Source of the DNA: Sediminibacterium sp.
Lineage (GTDB): Bacteria; Bacteroidota; Bacteroidia; Chitinophagales; Chitinophagaceae
Assembly (NCBI RefSeq): GCF_019264485.1
Contig: NZ_JAHVAA010000011.1
Coordinates: 558,001 to 622,000, forward strand
DNA: 64,000 bases
Direction: 5' to 3'
Made by a program: the position numbers and the translations under genes. The notes beneath the pieces are model-generated. The model had not been told where the DNA came from, made no database searches, and was given only the letters and a program-made list of their open reading frames with translations. This document shows, one piece after another, positions 25,859-35,170 of the stretch (position 1 is its first letter; every line of letters begins with the position of its first letter).

Positions 25859-26864
25859 GGGTATTGGAAGGTTTGGGTTTATTATAAACGGGTAATAACA
25901 GAAGACTGATACCCCCTAATAATACAACGATAAGAAATTGTGCAAACCATTGCAAAGTGCCATTGGCAAAACCAATTTCAAAAGGCACACCATTTTCTTG
26001 CAGCACTTTGGCAATAAAAAATGCAAATGCACCAATGCCTCCGGGAGTAACAATCATGCCAATACTTCCAAATGCCAGTGCACCCAAAGCGGCGCCCATG
26101 CCTAAATGTGAAGTTCCTTCAGTAGCCATGAGTCCAACCCAGGTTCCGGCAGCATATAAAATCCATATCAGTGCCGAATAAAATACAAACAACCCTTTTT
26201 GTTTCAATCGCCTGATGCTGATCAATCCTTCCCATACACCTGCCACAATTTTTTTAACCAGCACTACTATTTTAAGATGCGAAAACTGGTTGAACCAAAC
26301 CCTGATGGCAATCATCAGGACAATGAGGATACCTGCAAAAATCAGCAAGGCGGTTATCGAAATATTTTCTCCTTTTTTAAAAAGCTGTCCGATGAGTTCG
26401 TTGCCATACTCAGCCAAGATATCTGATTGAGTTACCATGGTTAGGAGAAAAACGATACCCAACGATACTACATCAACAGCCCTTTCTGCTACAATGGTAC
26501 CCACGAGTTTTTCAGCAGGTATTTTTTCGTACTTCGAGAGAAATGTACATTTTAATACTTCACCCAAACGTGGAATGGCGAGGTTGGCCAGATAACCAAT
26601 CATTACGGCAAAAAAACTGTTGGCAACACGCGGTTTGTATCCCATGGGTTGCATCAGTATTTTCCAGCGTAAGGCACGCACAAGATGGCTAAGCGCAAGG
26701 ATGATAAAAACGGGAATCAATAACCAGTAATTGGCATTGGATAAACTTGCTTTGAACTCGTCCCATTTATCATTGGGTATCTGGCGAAAGCTCCACCAGA
26801 CTAAAAACAATCCCAATCCCAGAAAGACCGCATATTTGGCAAAGGAGAGGAGTCGTTTTTTCAT
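25845..26864 (-). CDS. Flippase-like membrane protein (UPF0104 / lysylphosphatidylglycerol synthase TM family)
   Basis: The 339-residue polytopic inner-membrane protein has about eight hydrophobic spans and the family motifs SHLVRALRWKILMQPMGYKP, FFAVMIGYLANLAIPRLGEVLKC, GTIVAERAVDVVSLG and VTPGGIGAFAFF. The family corresponds to the membrane domain of MprF without the synthase domain; members are thought to move lipids or lipid-linked compounds across membranes. Coupling with rfaE2 hints at an envelope or LPS role but does not prove it. A TAATTTTG box lies 15 bases ahead of the ATG. It lies between the panD stop and rfaE2. Confidence 0.88.
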   Translation of the reverse strand: MKKRLLSFAKYAVFLGLGLFLVWWSFRQIPNDKWDEFKASLSNANYWLLIPVFIILALSHLVRALRWKILMQPMGYKPRVANSFFAVMIGYLANLAIPRLGEVLKCTFLSKYEKIPAEKLVGTIVAERAVDVVSLGIVFLLTMVTQSDILAEYGNELIGQLFKKGENISITALLIFAGILIVLMIAIRVWFNQFSHLKIVVLVKKIVAGVWEGLISIRRLKQKGLFVFYSALIWILYAAGTWVGLMATEGTSHLGMGAALGALAFGSIGMIVTPGGIGAFAFFIAKVLQENGVPFEIGFANGTLQWFAQFLIVVLLGGISLLLLPVYNKPKPSNTHESR

Positions 26865-26879
26865 AGCCAGAGTGGGTTA

Positions 26880-26887
26880 CAAAATTA
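26880..26887 (-). promoter_or_regulatory. -7 promoter box of the flippase-rfaE2 pair
   Basis: TAATTTTG on the minus strand matches TAnnTTTG exactly, ending 15 bases before the ATG. Confidence 0.4.
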
Positions 26888-26917
26888 TACTTGCGTTATC
26901 AGGGTATTGCAGTAATA

Positions 26918-27262
26918 CTACAGCTTATTTCCCTCTTTTGGAAATACGACCCAGGGTTTGAACTGTTTAGCCGCTTCAAAATCCATGGTAGCATATGAAA
27001 TGATAACCACCAGATCGCCTACGGCACCTCTGCGTGCTGCGGGTCCATTCAAACAAACAACACCACTTCCTCTTTTTCCTTTTATGATATAAGTTTCCAG
27101 CCTTTCACCGTTATTAACGTTGACCACCTGTATTTTTTCATTTTCAATAAAATTGGCTGCATCCATCAGGTCTTCATCGAGAGTGAGGCTACCCACATAA
27201 TGTAAGTTTGCTTCGGTAATAACAGCGCGGTGTATTTTCGATTTCAGTATTTCTATTTGCAT
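26918..27262 (-). CDS. panD: Aspartate 1-decarboxylase (pyruvoyl enzyme precursor)
   Basis: PanD makes beta-alanine from aspartate for pantothenate synthesis. The 114-residue proenzyme cleaves itself between Gly24 and Ser25, and that site is present at the canonical position in [16 protein letters not shown]. The residues around it (Lys9, Tyr22) and the downstream [12 protein letters not shown], which helps form the active site, are intact. It lies 37 bases after panC on the same strand. A TATTTTTG box ends only 8 bases before the ATG, so a very short leader is possible. Confidence 0.97.
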   Translation of the reverse strand: MQIEILKSKIHRAVITEANLHYVGSLTLDEDLMDAANFIENEKIQVVNVNNGERLETYIIKGKRGSGVVCLNGPAARRGAVGDLVVIISYATMDFEAAKQFKPWVVFPKEGNKL

Positions 27263-27270
27263 AATGGGCG

Positions 27271-27278
27271 CAAAAATA
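27271..27278 (-). promoter_or_regulatory. -7 promoter box directly before panD
   Basis: TATTTTTG on the minus strand matches TAnnTTTG and lies 8 bases ahead of the ATG, in the short panC-panD gap. It would give a leader of only a few bases. Confidence 0.4.
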
Positions 27279-27299
27279 GTTACTTATTCAATGTGACAT

Positions 27300-28151
27300 C
27301 TATTCTCCTGTCAGAGAAATGTTATCAATTAAACGTACACCCGACAGGAATCCGGCTGCAAGCGCTACAATTGGCAGTTGCCCGTCCCAATTTTCAATGG
27401 GTTCGAGGCTTTGGGCATCGGCTATGCTGATATAATCTACTTTGTCAAAACCTGCTTCCAGTAATATTTTTTCTGCGGCCTCCGACAATGCCAAAGTGGT
27501 TCCGGGCCGGATAGTTGTTTTTATCCATTGTAGCGAACGGTAAATGGCTGTTGCTTTTTCCCTGTCTTGGGCAGTCAAGCGAAGGTTTCTGCTACTCATG
27601 GCCAGTCCGCTGGCTTCCCGCATCGTAGGAACAATCTGTAGGCGGGTATGTATGCCGGTTTGGCGAATCAGTTCGGTTATTACCATACATTGTTGGTAAT
27701 CCTTTCTCCCCAGAAATAGCCAGTCGGGTTCTACAATGGAGAGAAGACGATCCACTACCTGACAAACTCCCTGGAAATGCCCAGGACGGAATTCCCCTTC
27801 CAGACTTGTTTCAAGTGCTCCCAGCTTATATTGTTTCTTTTGAAAATCGGCAGGATAGATTTCAGGAACCGATGGAAGAAATAAAACATCACAGTTTTCG
27901 CTTTCAAGCAAACGGATATCCTGTTCAATGGTAACCGGATATTGTTGATAATCAGATGGATCGTTAAACTGAGCCGGGTTTACAAAAATACTGCAAATGG
28001 TGAGTTCTGTTGTTGTTTTTGAAGCCCTGAGGAGAGAGAGATGTCCGGAATGCAGGGCCCCCATAGTAGGCACAAAGCCAACGGAAATGCCCGACAAACG
28101 CTTTGCTGTAATATATTTTTTTAACTCATTTATGGTTTTGAACAGGATCAT
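27300..28151 (-). CDS. panC: Pantothenate synthetase
   Basis: PanC joins pantoate and beta-alanine with ATP, the last step of pantothenate synthesis. The 283-residue protein has the nucleotide-binding motif VPTMGALHSGHLSLL (HSGH at 34-37), SIFVNPAQFNDPSDYQQYP, FLGRKDYQQC, and the KMSKS-like GLAMSSRN. It is divergent from the glycogen synthase-like gene across a 107-base shared upstream region, and panD follows. No TAnnTTTG box was seen on its own side. Confidence 0.97.
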   Translation of the reverse strand: MILFKTINELKKYITAKRLSGISVGFVPTMGALHSGHLSLLRASKTTTELTICSIFVNPAQFNDPSDYQQYPVTIEQDIRLLESENCDVLFLPSVPEIYPADFQKKQYKLGALETSLEGEFRPGHFQGVCQVVDRLLSIVEPDWLFLGRKDYQQCMVITELIRQTGIHTRLQIVPTMREASGLAMSSRNLRLTAQDREKATAIYRSLQWIKTTIRPGTTLALSEAAEKILLEAGFDKVDYISIADAQSLEPIENWDGQLPIVALAAGFLSGVRLIDNISLTGE

Positions 28152-28189
28152 TAGAAGCGATGATTTAAGACTGTTTTTATGCGAAAATG

Positions 28190-28217
28190 TTGTTCAACTA
28201 TATTTTACGTACCTTTG
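28190..28217 (+). promoter_or_regulatory. Promoter of the glycogen synthase-like gene
   Basis: TTG (28190-28192), a 17-base spacer and TACCTTTG (28210-28217) match the Bacteroidota consensus at both boxes, with the ATG 41 bases downstream. Confidence 0.65.
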
Positions 28218-28258
28218 CCAACTCATTTTAGGCTTACCGCAACAAAAACGGTGCAAGG

Positions 28259-29077
28259 ATGTCAACAAAGAAAAGAATTTTATTCATAGCCACAGAGATG
28301 TCGCCCTACCTCGAATTAACAGAATTCGCAGAGGTTATCAATAAACTGGCTATCAAGAGTAATGATGGTGGTTTGGAGGTAAGATGTATTATGCCAAGGT
28401 TTGGTGTAATCAATGAGCGCAGGCATCGTTTACATGAAGTAGTAAGGCTTTCGGGGATTAATGTATCAGTAGATAACGATGATTATCCACTTCAGATTAA
28501 AGTAGCTTCATTGCCCAATGCCCGTTTACAGGTATATTTTCTGGAGAATGAAGACTTCTTTAAACGTAAACAAATTTTCCATGATGATGATGAGTCATGG
28601 TTTGAAGATAATGCCCTTCGTACCGTATTTTTCTGCAAAGGAGCTCTGGAAACCGTCAAAAAGTTCGGATGGCCTCCAGACATTATTCACTGTAGTGGCT
28701 GGATGACGGGTCTTATTCCTGCCTATATTAAAACAGCGTATAAGAAAGAACCTGTTTTTGGTAACAGTAAAGTGGTATTTACTATCGGTGAGAATACCTT
28801 CAAGGAAAAACTGGGTTCAGATTTTCTGAAGCAGGCAGTAATCAATGCCAATATAAAAGAAAAGGATCTGGAAGCGTTCAAAGAAGCCAGTAATACTGCC
28901 CTTTTCAGAGGTGGTGCCAGTTTTGCTGACGCAATTACTTTCGGTGCAGAAAAAATAGATAAAAAACTGGTGGAGGAATTTGCCAAAGTGAAAGGAAAGA
29001 AAGTAGTTCCCTTCAAAGGATGGGATTCTGATTTAACAGAGTATTTAGAATTGTACAACGACCTTGCGGGCAAGTAA
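28259..29077 (+). CDS. Glycogen/starch synthase-like protein (N-terminal domain only)
   Basis: The 272-residue protein corresponds to the N-terminal GT5 half of glycogen synthase: KKRILFIATEMSPYLELTEFAEV, VRCIMPRFGVINERRHRL, FFCKGALETVKKFGWPPDIIHCSGWMTGLIPAY, and IDKKLVEEF. The C-terminal Rossmann domain, with the ADP-glucose site and catalytic Glu residues, is absent. The usual KxGGL motif near the N-terminus is replaced by YLELTEFAEV. This one-domain form recurs in Bacteroidota beside panC, so it is a stable variant rather than a truncation here. Normal glycogen synthesis is doubtful. The stop is followed by the DUF4270 gene after 10 bases. Confidence 0.88.
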   Translation: MSTKKRILFIATEMSPYLELTEFAEVINKLAIKSNDGGLEVRCIMPRFGVINERRHRLHEVVRLSGINVSVDNDDYPLQIKVASLPNARLQVYFLENEDFFKRKQIFHDDDESWFEDNALRTVFFCKGALETVKKFGWPPDIIHCSGWMTGLIPAYIKTAYKKEPVFGNSKVVFTIGENTFKEKLGSDFLKQAVINANIKEKDLEAFKEASNTALFRGGASFADAITFGAEKIDKKLVEEFAKVKGKKVVPFKGWDSDLTEYLELYNDLAGK

Positions 29078-29087
29078 TCCACAACAC

Positions 29088-30578
29088 ATGCGTTTATTTT
29101 CGACACTACGTAATACATTCATTTTCTGTATTATTTCGGGCAGTTTCCTCACTGGTTGTACCAGGATTACTTCTACTGAATTAGGCGGTGGTTTAATTCC
29201 CCCGATTGATGGTGTATTGACAAAAGATACCATCCTGGATGTCATTACCGATACTTATAATGAAATTGATACTCCCAGAATTTATAAAGGGGATATACAT
29301 ATGCTCGGCGCCATTACCAATGACCCGATATTTGGCCGCACTTCTGCTTCCATGTTTTTTGAATTATCCCCGTCTTTTTATCCTTTTTTTATTCCAGGTA
29401 ATAAAGACAGTATAAGGGTAGATTCTGCCGTACTTATTTTAGGGTACAATGGTTTTTATGGCGATTCTACACAGCCTTTGCGTTTAACTGTATCGGAGAT
29501 TGATCAGAGTACACCACTCGACAGGAATCGGTTGTACCCGGTAAACTATCCCAATGTTACTCCCGTTAATGCTGGGGCAGCGCTCGGCTCACCTGTATCT
29601 GTTGATATTCGCAGGTTAAGTGATTCAGTAAAAAACAGGTTTGAAATTGCTACCAATCAGATCCGCATCAGGCTGAGAAATGATGTGGCACAGCGTTTTA
29701 TCAAAACCTATGATTCTACTAATGCCTATAAGAATGATTCTATTTTCAGAACCTATTTTGCAGGCTTTGCATTAACCGCGGATCAAACGGGGCCTGCCAA
29801 CGCATTACTACGTATCAGTCTTTCAGACACCAATACCAAATTTGCTTTGTATTACAGTTCCAGTTCTACCGGCGCTACCACAAGAGATACATCAGTTCAT
29901 TATTTCAGATTTAATACACTGGCCGGTGGTGATGCCAACTTCATTACCCGGAGCAGGGCAGGTAGTCAGGTAGCCAATTATACCACTACCAACAATAGCC
30001 CCAAATCTGATTCACTGGTATATGTTCAAACATCTCCCGGTACTACAGTAAGGGTGAGGATACCAGGACTGGCCTCATTAAGCAACAGGATTATTCATCG
30101 TGCAGAACTTATTGCAGAACAAGTACCAGATGATGCTAACCTGCTTACCATCGATCAGCAGATGAGTGTTCCCCGTTATTTATTGTTAAGTGTATATGAT
30201 TCGGTTACCAACCGTAAACGAAATGTTCGCAACGATTATATCTTCTCTACAGAAGGTCCGAATATTACAGATTTTGGTGGATTTGCTTTTTATAAAACCA
30301 CTCAGGGATACAATCGTGTAGCATCCTATACTTTTAATATGAGTCGTTATGTTCAGGGGATCATTTCCCGAAAAGATACTTCTCATTTATTGAAACTCTC
30401 TGCCCCGGCAAATGACTCTCTGTATTATGCAAATCCATACCCTAACCCCAATACCTACATTATCTATTACCTGAATCCAAGTATAGGTAACGACCCTGCG
30501 AATGGCCGGGTTAGACTGGGTGGCGGAACACATTCAAGGTTCAGGATGCGGATTAGGATTATTTTCTCTCGTATCTAA
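29088..30578 (+). CDS. DUF4270-family lipoprotein
   Basis: The protein has a type II signal peptide with lipobox FLTGC (Cys at about 23), followed by an acidic and polar mature part of some 470 residues. Typical features of the family are STELGGGLIPPIDGVLTKDTILDVIT near the start, YKGDIHMLGAITNDPIFGRTSASMFFEL, VDSAVLILGYNGFYGD, and repeated serine/threonine-rich beta segments. These proteins are surface-associated lipoproteins of unknown role, often beside the glycogen synthase-like gene. The ATG at 29088 is chosen because it begins the signal peptide; an upstream in-frame start would remove it. The transcript is shared with the previous gene. Confidence 0.88.
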   Translation: MRLFSTLRNTFIFCIISGSFLTGCTRITSTELGGGLIPPIDGVLTKDTILDVITDTYNEIDTPRIYKGDIHMLGAITNDPIFGRTSASMFFELSPSFYPFFIPGNKDSIRVDSAVLILGYNGFYGDSTQPLRLTVSEIDQSTPLDRNRLYPVNYPNVTPVNAGAALGSPVSVDIRRLSDSVKNRFEIATNQIRIRLRNDVAQRFIKTYDSTNAYKNDSIFRTYFAGFALTADQTGPANALLRISLSDTNTKFALYYSSSSTGATTRDTSVHYFRFNTLAGGDANFITRSRAGSQVANYTTTNNSPKSDSLVYVQTSPGTTVRVRIPGLASLSNRIIHRAELIAEQVPDDANLLTIDQQMSVPRYLLLSVYDSVTNRKRNVRNDYIFSTEGPNITDFGGFAFYKTTQGYNRVASYTFNMSRYVQGIISRKDTSHLLKLSAPANDSLYYANPYPNPNTYIIYYLNPSIGNDPANGRVRLGGGTHSRFRMRIRIIFSRI

Positions 30579-30592
30579 ATCTGTGTTTGCAT

Positions 30593-30600
30593 TATATTTG
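30593..30600 (+). promoter_or_regulatory. -7 promoter box of metK
   Basis: TATATTTG matches TAnnTTTG and ends 20 bases ahead of the ATG. A TTG at the usual -33 distance was not found. Confidence 0.45.
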
Positions 30601-30619
30601 CACACATTAAAAATAAAAT

Positions 30620-31873
30620 ATGCCTTATTTATTTACTTCTGAAAGCGTATCTGAAGGACATCCGGATAAAGTGGCCGATCAGATTTCTGATGCGTTGATC
30701 GATAATTTTTTGGCATTCGATGCCCAATCTAAAGTTGCCTGTGAAACCCTTGTAACAACCGGTCAGGTAGTATTGGCGGGTGAAGTAAAATCGAAGGCTT
30801 ATTTAGATGTACAGGAAATAGCGCGTGGTGTGATCCGTAAGATCGGTTATACCAAGAGTGAATATATGTTTGAAGCGAATAGCTGTGGTATTTTGTCTGC
30901 TATTCATGAGCAGTCTGCAGATATTAACCAGGGTGTAGACAAGAAGAAAAAAGAAGAGCAGGGAGCCGGCGACCAAGGTATGATGTTTGGTTATGCGAGC
31001 AATGAAACAGAAGATTATATGCCATTGGCATTGGATCTGGCACACAAGATCCTGATCGAACTGGCTGCGCTGAGAAGAGAGAACAAACAAATTAAATACC
31101 TGCGTCCCGATGCAAAGAGCCAGGTTACTTTGGAGTATGATGACAATAACCAGCCGGTGAGAATTGATGCCATTGTAGTATCAACCCAACACGATGATTT
31201 TGATACAGAAGCGAAGATGCTGGCTAAGATCAAATCAGATATCATCAATATCCTGATCCCACGCGTAAAAAGCAAGTACAAGAAATACGCAAAACTGTTC
31301 AACAACAATATCAAATACCATATTAACCCAACCGGAAAGTTTGTCATTGGTGGTCCGCATGGCGATACCGGTTTAACCGGTCGTAAGATCATTGTAGATA
31401 CTTATGGTGGTAAAGGTGCACATGGTGGTGGAGCTTTCAGTGGTAAAGATCCCAGTAAAGTAGACCGTTCTGCTGCTTATGCTACCCGTCATATTGCCAA
31501 GAATCTGGTAGCTGCGGGTGTGGCAAGTGAAGTGCTGGTACAGGTATCTTATGCTATTGGTGTGGCACAACCTACCAGTATCAATGTAAACACTTATGGT
31601 ACTGCTAAAGTAAACCTGACCGATGGCCAGATTGCTAAAATCGTTGAAGGATTGTTCGATATGCGTCCATACTTTATTGAGCAGCGCCTGAAACTGCGTA
31701 GCCCAATCTACAGCGAAACGGCAGCATACGGACATATGGGTCGTAAGAGTGAAGTAGTAACCAAAACCTTCAAATCGCCCGATGGTAAAGAGAAGAAAGT
31801 GAAAGTGGAATTGTTTACCTGGGAGAAACTGGATTATGTATCCAAAGTGAAAAAAGCTTTTGGACTCAAATAA
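30620..31873 (+). CDS. metK: S-adenosylmethionine synthetase
   Basis: MetK makes SAM from methionine and ATP. The 417-residue protein shows [96 protein letters not shown] (in blocks) and the closing AYGHMGRK. All catalytic histidine, aspartate and lysine positions around GHPDK and GKDPSKVDR are present. The extra loop and length (about 30 more residues than the E. coli enzyme) are usual in Bacteroidota. It has its own TATATTTG box and a strong terminator, so it is monocistronic. Confidence 0.98.
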   Translation: MPYLFTSESVSEGHPDKVADQISDALIDNFLAFDAQSKVACETLVTTGQVVLAGEVKSKAYLDVQEIARGVIRKIGYTKSEYMFEANSCGILSAIHEQSADINQGVDKKKKEEQGAGDQGMMFGYASNETEDYMPLALDLAHKILIELAALRRENKQIKYLRPDAKSQVTLEYDDNNQPVRIDAIVVSTQHDDFDTEAKMLAKIKSDIINILIPRVKSKYKKYAKLFNNNIKYHINPTGKFVIGGPHGDTGLTGRKIIVDTYGGKGAHGGGAFSGKDPSKVDRSAAYATRHIAKNLVAAGVASEVLVQVSYAIGVAQPTSINVNTYGTAKVNLTDGQIAKIVEGLFDMRPYFIEQRLKLRSPIYSETAAYGHMGRKSEVVTKTFKSPDGKEKKVKVELFTWEKLDYVSKVKKAFGLK

Positions 31874-31893
31874 AAAAGATTGACATCAACGAG

Positions 31894-31920
31894 AGCCCCC
31901 GGATAACGGGGGCTTTTATG
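31894..31920 (+). terminator. Terminator of metK
   Basis: An 8-bp stem (AGCCCCCG with CGGGGGCT), a 5-base loop and a T-run follow 20 bases after the metK stop. Confidence 0.85.
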
Positions 31921-31964
31921 TTTATAAGAATTACTGCTTAAATACATCCTCTAAAAAGAATGGT

Positions 31965-32519
31965 ATGGAAAAAAATCCCTGGGTAAGCCTGCATTCAAAA
32001 ACTGTCTATGATAATAAATGGATCAGGGTTACGGAAGATGATGTGATTAATCCCAAAGGAGGTCCTGGAATTTATGGGAAAGTGCATTTTAAAAATATTG
32101 CAATAGGTATTATTGCGATAGACGAACAACAGCATATATGGCTGGTGGGGCAGTATCGTTATACACTTAATGCATATAGCTGGGAAATACCGGAAGGGGG
32201 CTGTCCACTTTCAGAAAATCCGTTAGAGGGAGCCAAGAGAGAGTTAAAAGAAGAAACCGGGCTTGTGGCAGACGAATGGAAGGAATTGTTTCGCATGCAC
32301 CTGTCGAATTCAGTTAGCGATGAACTCGCCATTATTTACCTGGCAGCCGGTTTAATACAGGAAGAGGCAGAACCGGAAGACACTGAAGACCTGCAACTGC
32401 AAAAGGTTTCGGTGGATCAGGCTTATGAAATGACGGAAACCGGTGCTATTACCGATTCGATCAGTGTGGCGGCTATTACAAAACTTAAATTAATGCAGTT
32501 ACAGGGAAAACTGATATAG
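31965..32519 (+). CDS. Nudix hydrolase (ADP-ribose pyrophosphatase-like)
   Basis: The 184-residue protein carries a complete Nudix box: a Gly and Glu spaced correctly before RELKEETGL, reading GCPLSENPLEGAKRELKEETGL in two parts. The preceding WEIPEGG and the fold match ADP-ribose pyrophosphatases (NudF type), which hydrolyse nucleoside diphosphate-linked sugars, including ADP-ribose. The exact substrate is not visible. It lies after the metK terminator; the rlmB start follows its stop by 11 bases, so the pair may be co-transcribed. Confidence 0.92.
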   Translation: MEKNPWVSLHSKTVYDNKWIRVTEDDVINPKGGPGIYGKVHFKNIAIGIIAIDEQQHIWLVGQYRYTLNAYSWEIPEGGCPLSENPLEGAKRELKEETGLVADEWKELFRMHLSNSVSDELAIIYLAAGLIQEEAEPEDTEDLQLQKVSVDQAYEMTETGAITDSISVAAITKLKLMQLQGKLI

Positions 32520-32530
32520 TACATTTGCAT

Positions 32531-33280
32531 ATGGCAATAAAACAAAGCGCATTGATTATAGGACGGCAACCCCTTGTGGAAGCGTTGGAAACGGGAAGGC
32601 CGATTGATAAAATATTGATGCAAAAAAATATTTCCGGGGAATCGATTGCCGCTATTCGTGAACTGGCGAGGGATAAGAATATTCCCATTCAGATGGTTCC
32701 ACCTGAGAAATTGCATTCACTTACACGTGCCAATCACCAGGGTGTTCTTGCATTCGCAGCCCTTGTTCAATATATGGATCTGCAACAAGTAATTGATCAT
32801 GTAGTATCAAGTGGAGCCGTGCCATTATTTGTTATGCTTGATGGGGTAACCGATGTACGCAATATTGGTGCCATTGCAAGAAGCGCTCATTGCTGTGGTG
32901 CACAGGCATTGGTGATTCCTGATAAAGGTGTAGGGGCACTGAATGAGGAAGCGATGAAAAGTAGTGCCGGGGCATTGGAGCATATTCATATTTGCCGGGT
33001 AAATAGTTTACTCAAAGCGGTTGACACCCTGCACCTGAATGGTATACAGGTATTTACCAGTGAAATGCGCGCAGATAAAAAAGTATATGAGCTCCAGTTT
33101 CAGGATCCCTGTTGCATCATTATGGGAGATGAGGGTAAAGGTGTGCAACCGTACCTTGCTAAAGCTGCAGATGCTTTTTTTACAATACCTATGGCCAATA
33201 AATTTGATTCCTTCAATGTATCGGTAGCAACAGGAATTGTTTTATATGAAGCAATGAAACAAAGAATAGAGAAGGCATAA
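32531..33280 (+). CDS. rlmB: 23S rRNA (guanosine-2'-O-)-methyltransferase, SpoU/TrmH family
   Basis: This 249-residue enzyme methylates a ribose in rRNA (Gm2251 in E. coli). An L30e-like substrate domain (about 1-80, IIGRQPLVEALETG and RANHQGVLAF) is joined to the knotted SPOUT domain with DGVTDVRNIGAIARSAHCCGA, SSGALEHI-like SAGALEHIHI, IIMGDEGKGV and FNVSVATGIVLYEA. SPOUT motifs 1-3 are all complete. The ATG at 32531 gives the conserved N-terminus; an upstream TTG two codons earlier is also in frame. The specific rRNA site follows the family name and is inferred. Confidence 0.92.
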   Translation: MAIKQSALIIGRQPLVEALETGRPIDKILMQKNISGESIAAIRELARDKNIPIQMVPPEKLHSLTRANHQGVLAFAALVQYMDLQQVIDHVVSSGAVPLFVMLDGVTDVRNIGAIARSAHCCGAQALVIPDKGVGALNEEAMKSSAGALEHIHICRVNSLLKAVDTLHLNGIQVFTSEMRADKKVYELQFQDPCCIIMGDEGKGVQPYLAKAADAFFTIPMANKFDSFNVSVATGIVLYEAMKQRIEKA

Positions 33281-33292
33281 TTTCCCCAATCT

Positions 33293-34159
33293 ATGGCATC
33301 AACAAATGAAAAAATACAACTGATTGAATGTCCGCGTGACGCCATGCAGGGATGGGCACATTTTATTCCTACCGCTACAAAGATTGCTTATCTCAATCAG
33401 TTATTACAGGTAGGTTTTGATACATTGGATTTTGGTAGTTTTGTTTCGCCTAAAGCCATTCCGCAAATGGCCGATACCAAAGAAGTGATTACGAAATTAG
33501 CTTTACACAATTCTTCTACAAAATTACTGGCCATTGTAGCCAACGAACGGGGCGCTGAAGAGGCAGTGGCTTATAATGAAATCAGCTACCTTGGTTTTCC
33601 TTTTTCCATTTCTCCTACCTTTCAGCAGAAGAATACAAATAGCAGTATAGATGAAAGTTTTAACCGTGTGAAAACTATTCACGAATTGTGTTTGAAAAAA
33701 GGAAAAGAACTGGTGGTATACCTGAGTATGGGCTTCGGTAATCCGTATGGCGATCCGTATAACAAAGAAATTTTATTAGAGTGGGCAGATGAAATGGCGA
33801 GTTTGGGCATTGGTATTGTTTCTCTGGCCGATACAGTTGGCCTCGCTTCTCCTGAACAGGTACGCATGGCATTAACAACACTGATTCCTCAGTACCCGTC
33901 TGTAAGTTTTGGTGTACACCTTCATTCAACAGCTTCCAACTGGAAAGATAAACTGGATGCGGCTTATACAGCTGGCTGTAAAAGATTTGATGGTGCTTTA
34001 AAAGGAATAGGGGGCTGTCCGATGGCACAGAATGAGCTGGTTGGCAATATGGATACAGAAAAAATGATTCCCTATTTCCAGGAAAAAGGCCTGCTCACCC
34101 AACTTAACACAAATGCATTGATAGAGAGCAGTAAACAAGCGGGTAAAATTTTTGAGTAA
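33293..34159 (+). CDS. Hydroxymethylglutaryl-CoA lyase
   Basis: The 288-residue TIM-barrel enzyme splits HMG-CoA into acetoacetate and acetyl-CoA in leucine and ketone-body metabolism. Diagnostic segments are LIECPRDAMQGW (the DxxQ/R catalytic region), LDFGSFVSPKAIPQMADT, YLGFPFSISPTFQQKN, and GVHLHSTASNWKDKLDAAYTAGCKRFDGALKGIGGCPMA. The glycine-rich loop Cys is present. It is followed after 4 bases by the GSCFA gene. A member of the HMGL-like family acting on another substrate is possible but less likely. Confidence 0.92.
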   Translation: MASTNEKIQLIECPRDAMQGWAHFIPTATKIAYLNQLLQVGFDTLDFGSFVSPKAIPQMADTKEVITKLALHNSSTKLLAIVANERGAEEAVAYNEISYLGFPFSISPTFQQKNTNSSIDESFNRVKTIHELCLKKGKELVVYLSMGFGNPYGDPYNKEILLEWADEMASLGIGIVSLADTVGLASPEQVRMALTTLIPQYPSVSFGVHLHSTASNWKDKLDAAYTAGCKRFDGALKGIGGCPMAQNELVGNMDTEKMIPYFQEKGLLTQLNTNALIESSKQAGKIFE

Positions 34160-34163
34160 GTGT

Positions 34164-35165
34164 ATGAAATTTCATTACGAATTTGATATCAAATCGCCTG
34201 TAAAACAGATACAACATCAACATTCCATGATGTTGCTCGGCTCATGTTTTACAGAGAATATCGGAGAAAAATTAAGGAAACATAAATTTCAGGTAACAGA
34301 AAACCCGCACGGAATACTATTCAATCCTGTAAGTGTTGCAGAGGCAGTAACGCAGTATATTGAACAAACTGTTTATTCCCAATCTAATCTTTTTTATTAC
34401 AACGAATGTTTTCACAGCTGGAAGCACCATAGCCGTTTTTCAGGTATTACAGCTGATGAGGCATTGCAAAAAATAAATTCATCAATCAGTGATACGCATA
34501 TTGCATTGAAAAAGGCCAATCATTTGATGATTACCTTAGGATCAGCATGGGTATATATGCTTACAGAAAAGGCACTCAACTATAAACAGGGTACGGTAGC
34601 TGCAAATAACCACAAGGCCCCTGCTGAATGGTTCTCCAAAAAACTACTCACCACTGAAGAAGTGTTACGGGTGGTGGATAATATGATTCATCGGTTGTTT
34701 CATTTCAATCCAGATGTCCAGATCATTTTCACCATCAGCCCAGTTCGTCATTTGCGTGAAGGTGTGATTGAAAACAATAAGAGTAAAGCTGTATTGATAC
34801 AGGCAGTTCATCACCTGGTAGAAAAATTTGAAAAACTGTATTATTTTCCTGCTTATGAACTGGTGATCGATGATTTGCGTGATTATCGCTTTTATGCTGA
34901 AGACCTGGTACATCCCAATTACCATGCAACACAATATGTATGGGAAAAATTGGTGAATGCCTGTATGCCGGAGGATACAAGAAATTTATTAAAAGAAATT
35001 GCGGGAATAAACCTGGCTGTACAACATAAACCATTTAATGCGGCTACTGCACAGCATCAGCAATTTTTAAAAACGTATCAGGAAAAAACGAAAGTGCTCC
35101 AGCAGTTGCATTCCTATATTAACTGGGATGCTGAATTGAGTTATTTTTCAGCAAATATCCACTGA
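34164..35165 (+). CDS. GSCFA-domain protein
   Basis: The 333-residue protein is named for the motif GSCFTENIGEKL at about residues 25-36, including LLGSCFTEN, characteristic of the GSCFA family (SGNH-like hydrolase fold, activity unproven). Further conserved blocks are HSWKHHSRFSG, LGSAWVYM, and FTISPVRHLREG, with DLVHPNYHATQY carrying the likely Asp/His of the hydrolase triad. There is no signal peptide, so it is cytoplasmic. ATG at 34164 is chosen; the preceding TTG at 34152 is in frame but overlaps the HMG-CoA lyase stop. It converges on miaE with 5 bases between stops. Confidence 0.85.
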   Translation: MKFHYEFDIKSPVKQIQHQHSMMLLGSCFTENIGEKLRKHKFQVTENPHGILFNPVSVAEAVTQYIEQTVYSQSNLFYYNECFHSWKHHSRFSGITADEALQKINSSISDTHIALKKANHLMITLGSAWVYMLTEKALNYKQGTVAANNHKAPAEWFSKKLLTTEEVLRVVDNMIHRLFHFNPDVQIIFTISPVRHLREGVIENNKSKAVLIQAVHHLVEKFEKLYYFPAYELVIDDLRDYRFYAEDLVHPNYHATQYVWEKLVNACMPEDTRNLLKEIAGINLAVQHKPFNAATAQHQQFLKTYQEKTKVLQQLHSYINWDAELSYFSANIH

Positions 35166-35170
35166 TACTA

